From assembly GCA_009377645.1 (NCBI GenBank), contig WHTQ01000021.1:1-55929 (forward strand): a DNA stretch of 55,929 nt, written 5' to 3'. This DNA is from Micromonosporaceae bacterium (GTDB lineage Bacteria > Actinomycetota > Actinomycetes > Mycobacteriales > Micromonosporaceae). This document shows, piece by piece, positions 45,651 to 55,169 of this stretch (its first letter is position 1; the number at the start of each line of letters is the position of its first letter). The notes below the pieces were generated by a model, which was given only the letters and a program-made list of their open reading frames with translations, did not search any database and had not been told where the DNA came from. A program made the position numbers and the translations under genes.

Positions 45651-46871
45651 TCACGCCGTCGGCAGGTCGGCCACTTCGCCGATCACGATCACGGCCGGCG
45701 GGGCAAGGTCCCGGGCCAGGTCGGGCAGCTCGGCCAGCGTCCCCCGGACCGCCCGCTGGGACGGGGTGGTCCCGTCGGCCACGATCGCGGCCGGGGTGCC
45801 GGCCGACCGGCCGTGCGCGAGCAGGGCAGCCACGATCTCCGGCAGGTGCCGCATCCCCATCAGGATCACCAGCGTGCCCCGGAGCCGGCCCAGCTCCGGC
45901 CAGCTCACCAGCGAGTCCGGGTGGTCCGGGGGGAGATGCCCGGAGACCACCACCAGCTCGTGCGCCACCCCGCGGTGGGTGACCGGGATGCCGGCCGCCG
46001 CCGGCACCGCGAGCGCGCTGGTGACCCCCGGCACCACGGTCACCGGCACCCCGGCGGCCGCGCACGCCAGCACCTCCTCCCCGCCCCGGCCGAACAGGTA
46101 GGGATCGCCGCCCTTGAGCCGGACCACCGAGGCGCCGGCCCGGGCCCGCTCCACCAGGATTCGGTTGATCTCGTCCTGCGCCCGGGCCGGCCCGTACGGG
46201 ATCTTCGAGGCGTCGACCAGCTCCACCTCCGGGCGCAGCTCGTCCAGCAACAGCCCCGGGGCGAGCCGGTCGGCGACCACCACGTCGGCTCCGGCCAGCA
46301 GCCGCCGGCCGCGTACCGTGATCAGCTCCGGATCCCCCGGGCCGGCCCCGACCAGCACGACCCGGCCGCCGCGGTGGCCCGCCGCGGAGGGTGGCCCGGC
46401 CGGTGCGGCGAGGCTGCCGTCGGCGAGCCGGGCCGCGATCCCGTCCCGGACCGCCATCGCCCGGCGCGGGTCGCCGCCGCCGAGCACCGCCACCGTGACC
46501 GGACCGTGCCGGGTCACCGCCGGGGTCCAGGCGCTGGCCGCGTGCCGGTCGTCGGCGCGTACGCAGAAGATCCGGCGCTCGGCGGCGGCGGCACTCACCT
46601 GCGCCGCGGCGGCCGGGTCGTCGACCGCGACCTGCACCAGCCAGGCACCGTCCAGATCAGAGCCGGTGAACCGGCGCGGCAGCCAGCTCAGGCGGCCGGC
46701 GTCGGCCAGCGCCCGCAGCGCGGGCGTGAGCGACGGCGAGACCACTCGCAGGTCCGCCCCGGCGTCCAGCAGCGCCGGGACCCGCCGGGTGGCCACCGTC
46801 CCACCGCCGACCACCACCACCCGCCGGCCGGCCAGCCGCAGACCCAGCGGATACAGCGGTTCCCGCGCCAT
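45651..46871 (-). CDS. cysG: CysG-like siroheme synthase (precorrin-2 dehydrogenase/uroporphyrinogen-III methyltransferase)
   Basis: The ~406-residue protein joins an N-terminal SirC/CysG-type NAD domain (VVVVGGGTVATRRVPALLDAG) to a C-terminal uroporphyrinogen-III C-methyltransferase (VVLVGAGPGDPELITVRGRRLL, KGGDPYLFGRGGEE, VTVVPGVTSALAVPAAAGIP). It is shorter than enterobacterial CysG. It makes precorrin-2 and oxidises it towards siroheme, the cofactor of sulfite and nitrite reductases. ATG 46871 or GTG 46874 starts it; the 67-bp gap to the PBP gene must hold two divergent promoters. Confidence 0.93.
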   Translation of the reverse strand: MAREPLYPLGLRLAGRRVVVVGGGTVATRRVPALLDAGADLRVVSPSLTPALRALADAGRLSWLPRRFTGSDLDGAWLVQVAVDDPAAAAQVSAAAAERRIFCVRADDRHAASAWTPAVTRHGPVTVAVLGGGDPRRAMAVRDGIAARLADGSLAAPAGPPSAAGHRGGRVVLVGAGPGDPELITVRGRRLLAGADVVVADRLAPGLLLDELRPEVELVDASKIPYGPARAQDEINRILVERARAGASVVRLKGGDPYLFGRGGEEVLACAAAGVPVTVVPGVTSALAVPAAAGIPVTHRGVAHELVVVSGHLPPDHPDSLVSWPELGRLRGTLVILMGMRHLPEIVAALLAHGRSAGTPAAIVADGTTPSQRAVRGTLAELPDLARDLAPPAVIVIGEVADLPTA

Positions 46872-46941
46872 CACACCCCCGAACCGTCGGACCTACCTTA
46901 CTGCGAGCCGTTTGTAGCTTTACGACACTGATTCGCCCGTT

Positions 46942-49116
46942 ATGTCGTACAGTAGTCAAGTGATCAGGCGTGCTCTCTCCGCAACCGGGCGGGTGTCGAC
47001 GCTCGTACGCACCGGAATCGTCGCCGGCGTGATCGTCGCCGCCGTGGCCTACCCGGTCGCGGCGATCTCCGGACTCGGGCTGAAGGCCGGCGCGACCATG
47101 CTAAACGAGCTGCCCACCGAGCTGCCCACCACGCCCCCGGCCCAGAGCACCTACGTCTACGCCAACGACGGCAAGACCCTGCTGACCATGTTCTACGAGG
47201 AGCACCGGCGGTTCGTCCCGATCGCCGAGGTCTCGCCATACCTCCAGCAGGCGATCGTGGCCAGCGAGGACGCGCGGTTCTACCAACACACCGGGGTCGA
47301 CACCAAGGGCATCGCGCGGGCGTTCGTGGCCAACAGCCGGGCCGACACGGTCGAGCAGGGCGCCTCCACCCTGACCATGCAGTACGTGCGGATGGCGCTG
47401 CGGGACGGGGCGCAGACCGCGGCGCAGGTGCGGGCCGCCACCGAGCAGACCAGCGGCCGCAAGCTCCGCGAGGTGCGGCTCGCGGTCGAGGTGGAGAAGC
47501 ATCTGTCCAAACCGGAGATCCTGGAGGGCTACCTGAACCGGGCCTACTTCGGGCACCGGGCGTACGGGGTGTTTGCGGCCGCCGAGATCTTCTTCTCGAA
47601 GCGGCCGGCCGACCTCACCCTGTCCGAGTCGGCCACCCTGGCCGGGCTGGTGCAGGCGCCGTCCGCGTACGACCCGGCCAGCCAAGACCGGCAGGCCGCC
47701 ACCGACCGGCGCAACTGGGTGATCGACCGGATGCTGGAGCTGGGGTACGTGTCGGTGAAGGTCGCCGAGGCCGAGCAGGCGAAGCCGATTAAGCTGAAGC
47801 TCACCGAGCCACCGAACGACTGTGTCTCGGTGCCGGACAAGCGCAACGCCTGGGGCTTCTTCTGCGACCTGTTCCGCAACTGGTGGACCTCCCAGGAGGC
47901 GTTCGGCGACAACCCGCAGCAGCGGGCGGACCAGCTGCGCCGCGGTGGCTACCGGGTGGTGACCTCATTGGACCCCGACATCCAGGCGGCCGCCCAGCGG
48001 CACGTGCGGGCGAAGGAGGGGATCGGCAGCCCGCTCGCGCACGGCACGGTGGTGGTCGAGCCGGGCTCCGGGCTCGTGAAGGCGATGGCGGTGAACCGCC
48101 GCTACTCGCTCGACCAGGACCGCAACGGACCTCACACCAGCTGGTCGGCCACGGTCCCGAGCAGCTACCCGAACACGGTCAACCCGCTGCTCGGGGGCGG
48201 CGGGATGCCCGGCTACCAGGCCGGGTCGACGTTCAAGTGGTTCGTGCTGCTGGCCGCCCTGGACGCCGGGCTGCCGCTGTCCACCGCGATCTACGCTCCG
48301 CAGCGGTACGTCTCCAGCTACTCCGGCGGGGGCGGCGGGTCGGGCGACTGCGGCGGGGTGTGGTGCCCGCAGAACGCCAGCAAGGCGATGACCGGGACCC
48401 AGACCATGTGGTCCGGGTTCGGCAAGTCGGTCAACACCTACTTCGTGCAGCTGCAGGAGCGGGTGGGGGCGGAGCGGGCGGTCCGGATGGCCGAACGGCT
48501 GGGCATGCAGTGGCGCAGCGACGTCGACCGGACGATGGCCACGCCGGAGCGCGCCAACGGGTGGGGGGCGTTCACGCTCGGCGTGTCCGACACCACCCCG
48601 CTGGAGATGGCCAGCGCGTACGCGGTGGGCGCGGCCGACGGAGTCTACTGCGACCCGCTGCCGGTGCTGTCCATCAAGGACTCGACCGGGGCTGAGGTGA
48701 CGTCGCCGGATCCCGAGGGCAACCCGGTTCCGGTCGCCGACCCGCGCTGCCGGCAGGCGGTCAGTGCCGACGTGGCCCGGGCCGCCACCGACGCCGCCCG
48801 GTGCCCGACCGGATCCGGGGCCACCCGGGGCAGCTGCGGCGGCTGGTCCACCGCCGACCAGGTGGCCGGGATCGTCGGGCGGCCGGTCGCCGGCAAGACC
48901 GGCACCACCGACAACAACCGGACCGCCTGGTTCGTCGGGTTCACGCCGGAGCTGTCGGCGGCCAGCTTCATCGCCGATCCGGACAACCCGTTCAACGCGG
49001 TCGGGGAGGGGAACGCCTCCAAGCCGATCCGGTCTGCGTCGCAGACCCTGCGGGACGCGCTCGCCGGGGTTCCGGTGTCCGGCTTCCGCCCCCCACCCCC
49101 CTCGATCGTCAGGTAG
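46942..49116 (+). CDS. Class A penicillin-binding protein (bifunctional peptidoglycan synthase, PonA-like)
   Basis: The 724-residue protein has a short cytoplasmic N-terminus, one membrane helix (about 25-50), a GT51 glycosyltransferase domain (AIVASEDARFYQHTGVD, QGASTLTMQYVRM, EGYLNRAYFGHRAYGV) and a transpeptidase domain with SxxK in GSTFKWF, SxN in GKSVNTYF and KTGTT in AGKTGTTDNNRTAWF. It polymerises and cross-links peptidoglycan outside the membrane. ATG 46942 is the longest start; GTG 46960 is also possible. A Gly-rich insertion (SYSGGGGGSGD) lies between the SxxK and SxN motifs. Confidence 0.96.
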   Translation: MSYSSQVIRRALSATGRVSTLVRTGIVAGVIVAAVAYPVAAISGLGLKAGATMLNELPTELPTTPPAQSTYVYANDGKTLLTMFYEEHRRFVPIAEVSPYLQQAIVASEDARFYQHTGVDTKGIARAFVANSRADTVEQGASTLTMQYVRMALRDGAQTAAQVRAATEQTSGRKLREVRLAVEVEKHLSKPEILEGYLNRAYFGHRAYGVFAAAEIFFSKRPADLTLSESATLAGLVQAPSAYDPASQDRQAATDRRNWVIDRMLELGYVSVKVAEAEQAKPIKLKLTEPPNDCVSVPDKRNAWGFFCDLFRNWWTSQEAFGDNPQQRADQLRRGGYRVVTSLDPDIQAAAQRHVRAKEGIGSPLAHGTVVVEPGSGLVKAMAVNRRYSLDQDRNGPHTSWSATVPSSYPNTVNPLLGGGGMPGYQAGSTFKWFVLLAALDAGLPLSTAIYAPQRYVSSYSGGGGGSGDCGGVWCPQNASKAMTGTQTMWSGFGKSVNTYFVQLQERVGAERAVRMAERLGMQWRSDVDRTMATPERANGWGAFTLGVSDTTPLEMASAYAVGAADGVYCDPLPVLSIKDSTGAEVTSPDPEGNPVPVADPRCRQAVSADVARAATDAARCPTGSGATRGSCGGWSTADQVAGIVGRPVAGKTGTTDNNRTAWFVGFTPELSAASFIADPDNPFNAVGEGNASKPIRSASQTLRDALAGVPVSGFRPPPPSIVR

Positions 49117-49137
49117 TTCCGGGGGCTCGGTGGCTGG

Positions 49138-49755
49138 TCACCGGAGGTCGGCGGTGACCAGCGACCAGACCTCCAGGTCCACCCGGCCGCTGTGCACGTG
49201 GCCGGCGTTGCGCAGCAGCCCCTCGTACGTGAACCCGGCCTTCTCCGCCACCCGGCGGGAGGCCAGATTGCCCGGCGCAACCCGCAGCTCGACCCGCTGG
49301 AGGCCGTGCTCCAGCAGCAGCGCGATCGCCAGGCCGTCCACCGCCTCGGCGGCCAGCCCGAAGCCTCGGGCCGCCGGCGCGACCGCGTACGCCACCTCCG
49401 TGATCCTGGCCACCCAGTCGGTGTGCTTCGTCCACAGGCAGCCGACCAGCGCGTCGTCCTCCCGGCGGATCATGCCGTAGTGGTCACCGGCCCCGCGAGA
49501 ACGGCGCTCGGCGGCCAGGTCGGTGCACCACGCCGCCGCGTCGATCTCGCCGGACTCTTTCGGAAACGGCAACCAGCGCCGAGTCTGCTTGTCGTCGAAG
49601 ACCTCCGCCACCGCCGGTGTATCTCCGGCCACCAACTGTCGGACCTGCAACCGCGGCGTCGCGACGGTCAAGGTCGGGAACGGAGGCAACCCGCCATGCT
49701 CCGGGGGAGCCGGTACCGACGCCTGCGCGCTGCGCTCCTCGCTCCGCTCGCTCAC
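49138..49755 (-). CDS. GNAT acetyltransferase, RimJ/RimL-like
   Basis: The 205-residue protein shows the RimJ/RimL pattern: TLTVATPRLQVRQLVAGDTP at the start of the domain, YAVAPAARGFGLAAEAVDGL for acetyl-CoA binding, and LRVAPGNLASRRVAEKAGF. It probably acetylates an N-terminus or small molecule. The predicted GTG start (49755) lies within a low-complexity repeat (GAGCGAGCGGAGCGAG), so the first ~12 residues (SERSEERSAQ) derive from repeat DNA. A start further downstream is possible. Gene ends 21 bases from the PBP stop, convergent. Confidence 0.88.
   Translation of the reverse strand: MSERSEERSAQASVPAPPEHGGLPPFPTLTVATPRLQVRQLVAGDTPAVAEVFDDKQTRRWLPFPKESGEIDAAAWCTDLAAERRSRGAGDHYGMIRREDDALVGCLWTKHTDWVARITEVAYAVAPAARGFGLAAEAVDGLAIALLLEHGLQRVELRVAPGNLASRRVAEKAGFTYEGLLRNAGHVHSGRVDLEVWSLVTADLR
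49727..49755 (-). repeat. GAGCGGAGCGAG-type low-complexity repeat
   Basis: On the minus strand this reads GTGAGCGAGCGGAGCGAG followed by GAGCGCAGCGC. The 12-mer GAGCGGAGCGAG, also preceded by GTGAGC-type sequence, recurs at 11327-11338, right after the transporter remnant. Similar sequences are scattered between genes in many actinobacterial genomes. Here it provides the N-terminus of the GNAT protein. Confidence 0.6.
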
Positions 49756-49942
49756 CCGCCGGTCTCCCTGTGTGCTCGTCGGCGTACGCGCCGCCGGTGA
49801 CGATACCGCACCGAGGGCTTCCCGGTCCGCCCGGCGGCCGAATCGCCTGGCGGGCGGCGGCGGGCGGGTGGCGGCGAATCGCCCGGCGCCGCCGCCCGAC
49901 CACCGTGCATGGCCGTGGGCGGCGGGCGATACCGTGCCGGTC

Positions 49943-50560
49943 ATGAGCGACCAACCCGGACCGGAGCAGCCCGCGCCAGCGAACCCTCCGGCCGGGCCGG
50001 ACCTGCCGGCGCCGGCCGGGGCGGAGGTCGGTGGCGACCGGTGGCGGCCGTCCGAGCCGGACCGGCGGGCGGTGGCCGACCGGCTCCGACAGGCGGTCGA
50101 CGAGGGCCGGCTGGACCTGCTGGAGTACGACCAGCGGCTGCGCACGGCCGAGACCGCCACCAGCCTGGCCGAGCTGGACCGGGTACTGGCCGACCTGCCG
50201 TCGCCGGCCGAACCGGTGCTGCTCCAGATCGGCGAGCTGGCGATCACCCGTACCACTGTCTTCACCCCGGCCGGCCCGATCCCGCTGCGCGGCTCGCATT
50301 GGACCGACAGCGACCACTGGGTGACCGAGCGGAAGATCCCGACCTGGGCGATCGTGGTGGCGGTCGTCGGATTCTTCCTGGTCTGCGCGCTCAGCCTGCT
50401 GTTCCTGCTCGCGAAGGAGACCCACTACCACGGGGTGGTGGACGTGACCGTCAGCAACCGGGACAAGCACTACGTCGCCCGGATCCCGGTGTACAGCCTG
50501 CAGCAGGTGCACCACCTCCACCAGCAGGTCGGCTACGTGCGCACGCTCACCGCCGGTTGA
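49943..50560 (+). CDS. DUF1707 (SHOCT-like) membrane protein
   Basis: The 205-residue protein has a Pro/Ala-rich N-terminus (about 1-35), a DUF1707 domain (DRRAVADRLRQAVDEGRLDL, YDQRLRTAETA, LADLP) and one membrane helix (TWAIVVAVVGFFLVCALSLL). The C-terminus is a short extracytoplasmic region rich in His. DUF1707 is common in actinobacterial membrane proteins of unknown role. ATG 49943 is chosen from the domain layout. Its last 14 bases overlap the end of ligB on the opposite strand. Confidence 0.87.
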   Translation: MSDQPGPEQPAPANPPAGPDLPAPAGAEVGGDRWRPSEPDRRAVADRLRQAVDEGRLDLLEYDQRLRTAETATSLAELDRVLADLPSPAEPVLLQIGELAITRTTVFTPAGPIPLRGSHWTDSDHWVTERKIPTWAIVVAVVGFFLVCALSLLFLLAKETHYHGVVDVTVSNRDKHYVARIPVYSLQQVHHLHQQVGYVRTLTAG

Positions 50561-52058
50561 GTGCCTGGACCGTGCCGATGGTGTCCGCCTCGGCCGCGGT
50601 CTTGTCGTCCCGGTAACGCACCACCCGGGCGAACCGCAGCGTCACCCCACCCGGGTAGCGGGGGCTGTGCTGCACACCGTCGATGGCGATCTCCACCACC
50701 TGCTCCGGCCGGACCCGCACCAGCCAGTCCGTGCGCTCGGCCGCCAGCTCCTCGAACCGCTGGGTCTGCCAGCGCAGCATCTCGTCGGTCATCCCCTTGA
50801 ACGTCTTGCCGAGCATCACGAACCCGCCGGTGTCCGGGTCGCGGGCACCGAGGTGCAGGTTGGACAGCCAGCCCCGGCGGCGCCCGTGCCCCCACTCCGC
50901 GGCCAGCACCACCAGATCCAGCGTGTGCCGCGGCTTCACCTTCACCCACGCCCCGCCGCGCCGGCCGGCATCGTACGGCGCGGTCAGGGTCTTCACCACG
51001 ATCCCCTCCTGCCCGGCCTCGACCGCGGCGGTCAGCGCTTCCCCGACCTGCTCAGCATTCTCCGCGCTGGTCCGGCTCACCTGCCACTGCGGCGGCACCA
51101 CGTCGGCGAGCGCCGCCAGCCGCTGCGCGAGCGGCGCGTCCAGCAGGTCCTCGCCGTCGGCGTGCAGCACGTCGAAGAAGTAGGGCGTGAGCCGGACCGG
51201 CGAGCCGGCGCGGGTGGCCGCCCGGCTGGCGGTCTGCTCGAACGGCCGGGGCCGGCCCTGCGGGTCCAGCGCCAGCACCTCCCCGTCCAGCACCAGCCGG
51301 CGCACCGGCAGCTCCCGCACCGCGGTCACCACCTCCGGCATCCGGCTCGTGATCACGTCCAGGCTGCGGCTGAACACCGCCACCTCGTCCCCGTCGGCGT
51401 GCACCTGGACCCGGATGCCGTCCAGCTTCGTGTCCACCGAGGCCGGTGCCCCGGTCACCGCCAGCGCCTCGGCCGGACTGGCCGCGCTGCTGGCGAGCAT
51501 CGGCGCCAATGGCGTACCCAGCCGCAACGAGAACCCGGCCAGCGCGGCCGCTCCGCCGGTCAGGGCGGCCCGGGCCACCCGGGGCAGGTCACCGGCGAGC
51601 AGCAGCGCCCGCCGGACCGCCGACACCGGCACCTCGGCCGCCCACGCCACCGCCTCGACCAGCACCCCGGCCGCCGCACCCTGCCGCAGCTCGCCGCTGA
51701 ACAGACCCCGCAGCAGCCCCTGCTCGTCACCGGTGGCGGCGGCGAACAGCCGGTGCACCAGCTCCCGCCGGCGGGCCTGCGAGCCGGCCCCGGCCACCTG
51801 CGAGATCTCGGCCGCCGCCCGGTCGACGCCGGCCACGGTCAGGGTGGCGACCGGGGCCGGCGGCGGCAGATCCCGCAGGCTGGCCCACCCGACCCCGGTC
51901 TGCCGCTGCCGCAGCTCGCCGGACAGGTAGGCCGCACCCGGCTCGGCCTCCTCCGGGGTCAGCCCGCGCAGCGCCTTCGCCAGCAGCTCCACCTTCGCCT
52001 TCCGCGCCGAGGTCACCGCCACCGCGGCGGAGGTCGCCGCCAGCTCCGCGAACTTCAT
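50547..52058 (-). CDS. ATP-dependent DNA ligase, LigB-like
   Basis: The 503-residue ligase has an N-terminal DNA-binding domain (about 1-190, FAELAATSAAVAVTSARKAK), an adenylation domain with the AMP-accepting Lys in SVDTKLDGIRVQ, LVLDGEVLALDPQGRPRPF, EGIVVKTLTAPY and VKVKPRHTLDLVVL, and an OB fold. It resembles M. tuberculosis LigB (Rv3062). It seals nicks using ATP and is normally dispensable beside LigA, which is encoded 24 kb to the left. The ATG at 52058 is the natural start. Confidence 0.95.
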   Translation of the reverse strand: MKFAELAATSAAVAVTSARKAKVELLAKALRGLTPEEAEPGAAYLSGELRQRQTGVGWASLRDLPPPAPVATLTVAGVDRAAAEISQVAGAGSQARRRELVHRLFAAATGDEQGLLRGLFSGELRQGAAAGVLVEAVAWAAEVPVSAVRRALLLAGDLPRVARAALTGGAAALAGFSLRLGTPLAPMLASSAASPAEALAVTGAPASVDTKLDGIRVQVHADGDEVAVFSRSLDVITSRMPEVVTAVRELPVRRLVLDGEVLALDPQGRPRPFEQTASRAATRAGSPVRLTPYFFDVLHADGEDLLDAPLAQRLAALADVVPPQWQVSRTSAENAEQVGEALTAAVEAGQEGIVVKTLTAPYDAGRRGGAWVKVKPRHTLDLVVLAAEWGHGRRRGWLSNLHLGARDPDTGGFVMLGKTFKGMTDEMLRWQTQRFEELAAERTDWLVRVRPEQVVEIAIDGVQHSPRYPGGVTLRFARVVRYRDDKTAAEADTIGTVQALNRR

Positions 52059-52090
52059 GCCGACATGGTGCCAGCCAGCCCCGACATCGG

Positions 52091-52118
52091 CAGGTTGTTC
52101 AGGACAGGTTGTTCAGGA
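52091..52118. repeat. 14-bp perfect tandem duplication at the end of the M20 peptidase gene
   Basis: CAGGTTGTTCAGGA occurs at 52091-52104 and 52105-52118. On the minus strand the second copy in transcription order carries the TGA stop of the peptidase gene (52099-52101), and the first encodes its final residues LLNNL. Confidence 0.95.
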
Positions 52119-53442
52119 GCAGCGCCTCGGCCAGGCAGATCCGGTCGAACTCCGCCAGGTGCAGGCTCTCGTTCGGCCCGTGGACCCGGGAGTACGGGTC
52201 GCTCATTCCGGTGACCAGGATCGCCGCCTCCGGGAACATCTCCTGGAACGTGGCGATGAACGGGATCGACCCGCCGATCCCGATGTCGACCGGGTCCGCG
52301 CCGTCCCAGGCGGTCCGGAAGGCGGACCGGGCGATGTCGAAGGGCCGGCCGGTGGCGTCGATCTGGCAGGGCGAGCCCAGGCCCTCCAGGGTGACGGTGA
52401 CGTCGGCGCCCCAGGGGGCGTTCGTGCGCAGGTGCGCCGCGACCGCCTCGTACGCGGCCTTCGGGTCCTCCCCGGGGGCGATCCGCAGGCTGAGCTTGGC
52501 GGTCGCCGACGGGACCAGCGCGTTCGGCGCCTCGCCGGGGCGGGGCGAGTCGATCCCGAGCACGGACAGACTCGGCCGGGTCCACAGCCGCTCCACCAGC
52601 CGCCCGGTGCCGATCAGCGCCACCCCGTCCAGCAGCCCGGCCTCGGCGCGCAGCCTCTCCGCCGGGTAGTCCAGCGGGGCGGCCGGACGGCGGAGCAGCC
52701 CGTCGACGGCGACGTCACCGGCGTCGTCGTGCAGCGTGGCGAGCAGCCGGCTCAGGGCGGTCAGGGCGTCCGGCACCGCGCCGCCGAACACCCCGGAGTG
52801 CACCGCCGAGCCCAGCGTGCGCAGCTCGACGAAGAGATTGACGATCCCGCGCAGGGTGGTGGTGAGGGCCGGTACGCCGACCTCCCAGTTCCCGGAGTCG
52901 GCGATCACGATCACGTCGGCGGCGATCGCCTCCCGGTGCTCGGAGAGCAGCCGTTCCAGCGAGCCGGACCCGTGCTCCTCCTCGCCCTCGACGAAGACCA
53001 CCACCCCGACCGGCAGCGCCTCACCGAGGGCACGCAGGGCGGCGACGTGCGCCAGGACTCCGGCCTTGTCGTCGGCGACCCCGCGGCCGTAGAGGCGGCC
53101 GTCCCGCTCGGTCACGGTGAACGGGTCGCTCTCCCAGCGGGCCGCGTCGCCGATCGGCTGCACGTCGTGGTGGGCGTAGAGCAGCACGGTCGGCGCTCCG
53201 GGCGGGGCGGGCTTCCGGCCGATCACCGCCGGCTGGCCACCCGCCTCGACGATCTCGACCGCCAGCCCGCAACCGCGCAGCAGGTCGGCGGTCAGCTGGG
53301 CGGAGCGCTGCACGTGCGCGTGGTCGAAGTCCGGGAACGCGATGCTCGGGATGGCCACCAGGCGGGCCAGGTCGGCCAGCACGCCGGGCCGCTCGCGCGT
53401 GATCGCTGCCCGCAGCTCGGTCTCGCTCAGGGGTGTGGTCAT
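52099..53442 (-). CDS. M20-family metallo-dipeptidase
   Basis: The ~447-residue enzyme has the two-metal M20 motifs: LLYAHHDVQP with the first His, LYGRGVADDKAG with the bridging Asp, VEGEEEHGSGS with the catalytic Glu pair, IADSGNW, and a His in SRVHGPNESLHL near the end. A dimerisation domain is inserted at about 200-310. It resembles PepV/carnosinase-like dipeptidases that hydrolyse cytoplasmic dipeptides. The start may be ATG 53442 or an in-frame ATG 9 bases upstream (53451). A 40-base gap separates it from ligB. Confidence 0.95.
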   Translation of the reverse strand: MTTPLSETELRAAITRERPGVLADLARLVAIPSIAFPDFDHAHVQRSAQLTADLLRGCGLAVEIVEAGGQPAVIGRKPAPPGAPTVLLYAHHDVQPIGDAARWESDPFTVTERDGRLYGRGVADDKAGVLAHVAALRALGEALPVGVVVFVEGEEEHGSGSLERLLSEHREAIAADVIVIADSGNWEVGVPALTTTLRGIVNLFVELRTLGSAVHSGVFGGAVPDALTALSRLLATLHDDAGDVAVDGLLRRPAAPLDYPAERLRAEAGLLDGVALIGTGRLVERLWTRPSLSVLGIDSPRPGEAPNALVPSATAKLSLRIAPGEDPKAAYEAVAAHLRTNAPWGADVTVTLEGLGSPCQIDATGRPFDIARSAFRTAWDGADPVDIGIGGSIPFIATFQEMFPEAAILVTGMSDPYSRVHGPNESLHLAEFDRICLAEALLLNNLS

Positions 53443-53544
53443 GCGGCTCATCATACGAAGTCGGGTCGCGGGGGTACGGGCCACGGGTACGGCGGGCCGT
53501 TACCGGCGAAGGCGGCGGGCGGCCGGGCTGCGCCGAGACCGGAG

Positions 53545-54879
53545 CTACTGGCTGGGCTGCTGGGGCCCGCTGCCGGTCGAGGGCTCCGGCCCGTTCTCGC
53601 CGGTCGGTTCCCGGCCTCCGTTGCCGCCGGCGCTGCCGGCACCGCCGGCGGCGTCACGGGCGGTGCGGCCGGCGGTGGCCATCCAGTCCCGCACCCGGCC
53701 GGCTCCGGAGCCGACCCAGCCGCCCAGGTCACCGGCGCCGCCGCCGACCCGGCGCAGCAGCTTGAACAGCGGGTCCTCGGAGCGGGCGAACGACTCCCGG
53801 TAGGACTCGGCCGCCTCCTTGACGTCCTCGGTCATCGAGGCCGTGCCGTCGTCCGCGCGCCGCGGATAGTCGCCGGACAGGATCCGCTGGTAGCTGCCGG
53901 AGTCCACCCAGCTGCGGATCTCGGCCGCCCGGGCCACCGGCATCGGGTGGGACCGGAACGCCACCAGCAGCAGCTTGAGAACGCTGTCGCGCAGGTCGCC
54001 ACTGCGCTCGTACTCCCCCGCCTGCTCCAGGAACGCGGTGGTGTCCACCTCGGACAGGTCGCCGCCGCCGGCCAGCTTCATCGACAGCCGCAGCGAAGCC
54101 GCCGGGTCCTGGCAGGCCAGCAGCCCGGCCCGGTCGGCCGACAGCTCAGCCTTGCGCCACCACTCGTACAGCGCGGCGATGATCCCGTAGAGCACCATCG
54201 ACCCGATCGGGAACCACGCCAGCCGGAGCGCGAAGCTGGTCAGAATGATGATCATCGTACGGTAGACGGCATGCCCGGAGAGCACGTGCCCCAGCTCGTG
54301 GCCGAGCAGGCAGCGCAGCTCCTCGTCGTCGGCCAGCTCCAGCATGCCGGTGTTGACCACGATGAACGGCTGCTTCATGCCGACCGCCATCGCGTTGAGG
54401 CTCCGGTCGTTCTGCACGTACAGCTCCGGCAGCTCGGAGACGTCGAGCGAGGTGGCCGCCTCGGCGTAGAGCCGGTGGACCCGCGGGTACTGCCGGTGGT
54501 CGACCTTGATCGCACCGCCCAGGAACTGCAGCCGCCAGGCCCGCTCGTTCCACAGCCCGGCGACCGCCTTGAGCACGTCGTCGAAGCCCTTGAGCTCGCG
54601 CAGCGCCGTCAGTGCACCGCGGTCAGCGGGATGCTCCCAGGCTCGCGAGCTGATGCCGGTCAGCGTCACCCGCCGGCGCGCCGGTGTCATGGCTTGCGGG
54701 TCGGCCGCCCGGTTCTTGGCGCCCTTACCCTTCTTGCCCTTCTTGCCTTCTTTGCCCTTGGGGTCCTTGGCCTTCCCGGCCTTGGCCGCGTTCCCGGCCC
54801 TGGCCGCCTCGGCGCCGGCCGCCGCCGTGGTGTCCTCGCCGTTCGCCGCCCTAGCGTCCTTGCCGTCGCCGTCAGCCAT
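53545..54879 (-). CDS. M48-family zinc metalloprotease with charged N-terminal tail
   Basis: The 444-residue protein has a Lys/Ala/Gly-rich N-terminus (about 1-65, several GKKGKK-type units), a peptidase M48 domain with zinc motif LLGHELGHVLSGH, two membrane segments after it (MIIILTSFALRLAWF, GSMVLYGIIAALY), a third-ligand region AELSADRAGLLA, and a Gly/Ser-rich C-terminus. It would be a membrane-bound protease facing the cytoplasm, HtpX/Oma1-like, for quality control. ATG 54879 is preceded by GGAAGAGGCAGG. The upstream gene, 350 bases away, is ssb. Confidence 0.92.
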   Translation of the reverse strand: MADGDGKDARAANGEDTTAAAGAEAARAGNAAKAGKAKDPKGKEGKKGKKGKGAKNRAADPQAMTPARRRVTLTGISSRAWEHPADRGALTALRELKGFDDVLKAVAGLWNERAWRLQFLGGAIKVDHRQYPRVHRLYAEAATSLDVSELPELYVQNDRSLNAMAVGMKQPFIVVNTGMLELADDEELRCLLGHELGHVLSGHAVYRTMIIILTSFALRLAWFPIGSMVLYGIIAALYEWWRKAELSADRAGLLACQDPAASLRLSMKLAGGGDLSEVDTTAFLEQAGEYERSGDLRDSVLKLLLVAFRSHPMPVARAAEIRSWVDSGSYQRILSGDYPRRADDGTASMTEDVKEAAESYRESFARSEDPLFKLLRRVGGGAGDLGGWVGSGAGRVRDWMATAGRTARDAAGGAGSAGGNGGREPTGENGPEPSTGSGPQQPSQ

Positions 54880-55169
54880 CCGCCTGCCTCTTCCGCGCTC
54901 GGCCGGCCCGGGCCGGCGTGCTCGACTCCTGCTGCCGATAGTCCCCCAGATCCGCGTGCGCGTCCACCTGCCCGTCCGGTGCGGCGCCGCCGGCCAGGTG
55001 CGCCCATCCGGTCGTGCGACTGCCAGCGACACCCCGGGACCAGCGTGCGCTGGCGGCCGGCGTTCCCTGGCCCGCTCTCGTCCCGTCGATCATGAGGTAC
55101 GGCACCCGAGCGATCGCCGCTCATGTACCTAGGTTCATGATCAGCCGCAGCGGTGGAGACTAGACGCAC
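54880..55169. other. Intergenic region between ssb and the M48 gene, one doubtful small ORF
   Basis: A minus-strand frame (54872-55105, 77 codons) ends by overlapping the M48 start, an arrangement that could mean translational coupling. Its product (starting PYLMIDGTRAGQG and ending in Arg-rich sequence) matches nothing I recognise and has no clear ribosome-binding site. The palindrome-like ATGTACCTAGGTTCAT at 55122-55137 may belong to the M48 promoter. No RNA gene is visible. Confidence 0.35.

Noticed and set aside
54872-55105. Small minus-strand ORF overlapping the M48 start
   Set aside because: No recognisable domain, Arg/Ala-rich end, and no ribosome-binding site. It is noted in the intergenic entry but not called as a gene.
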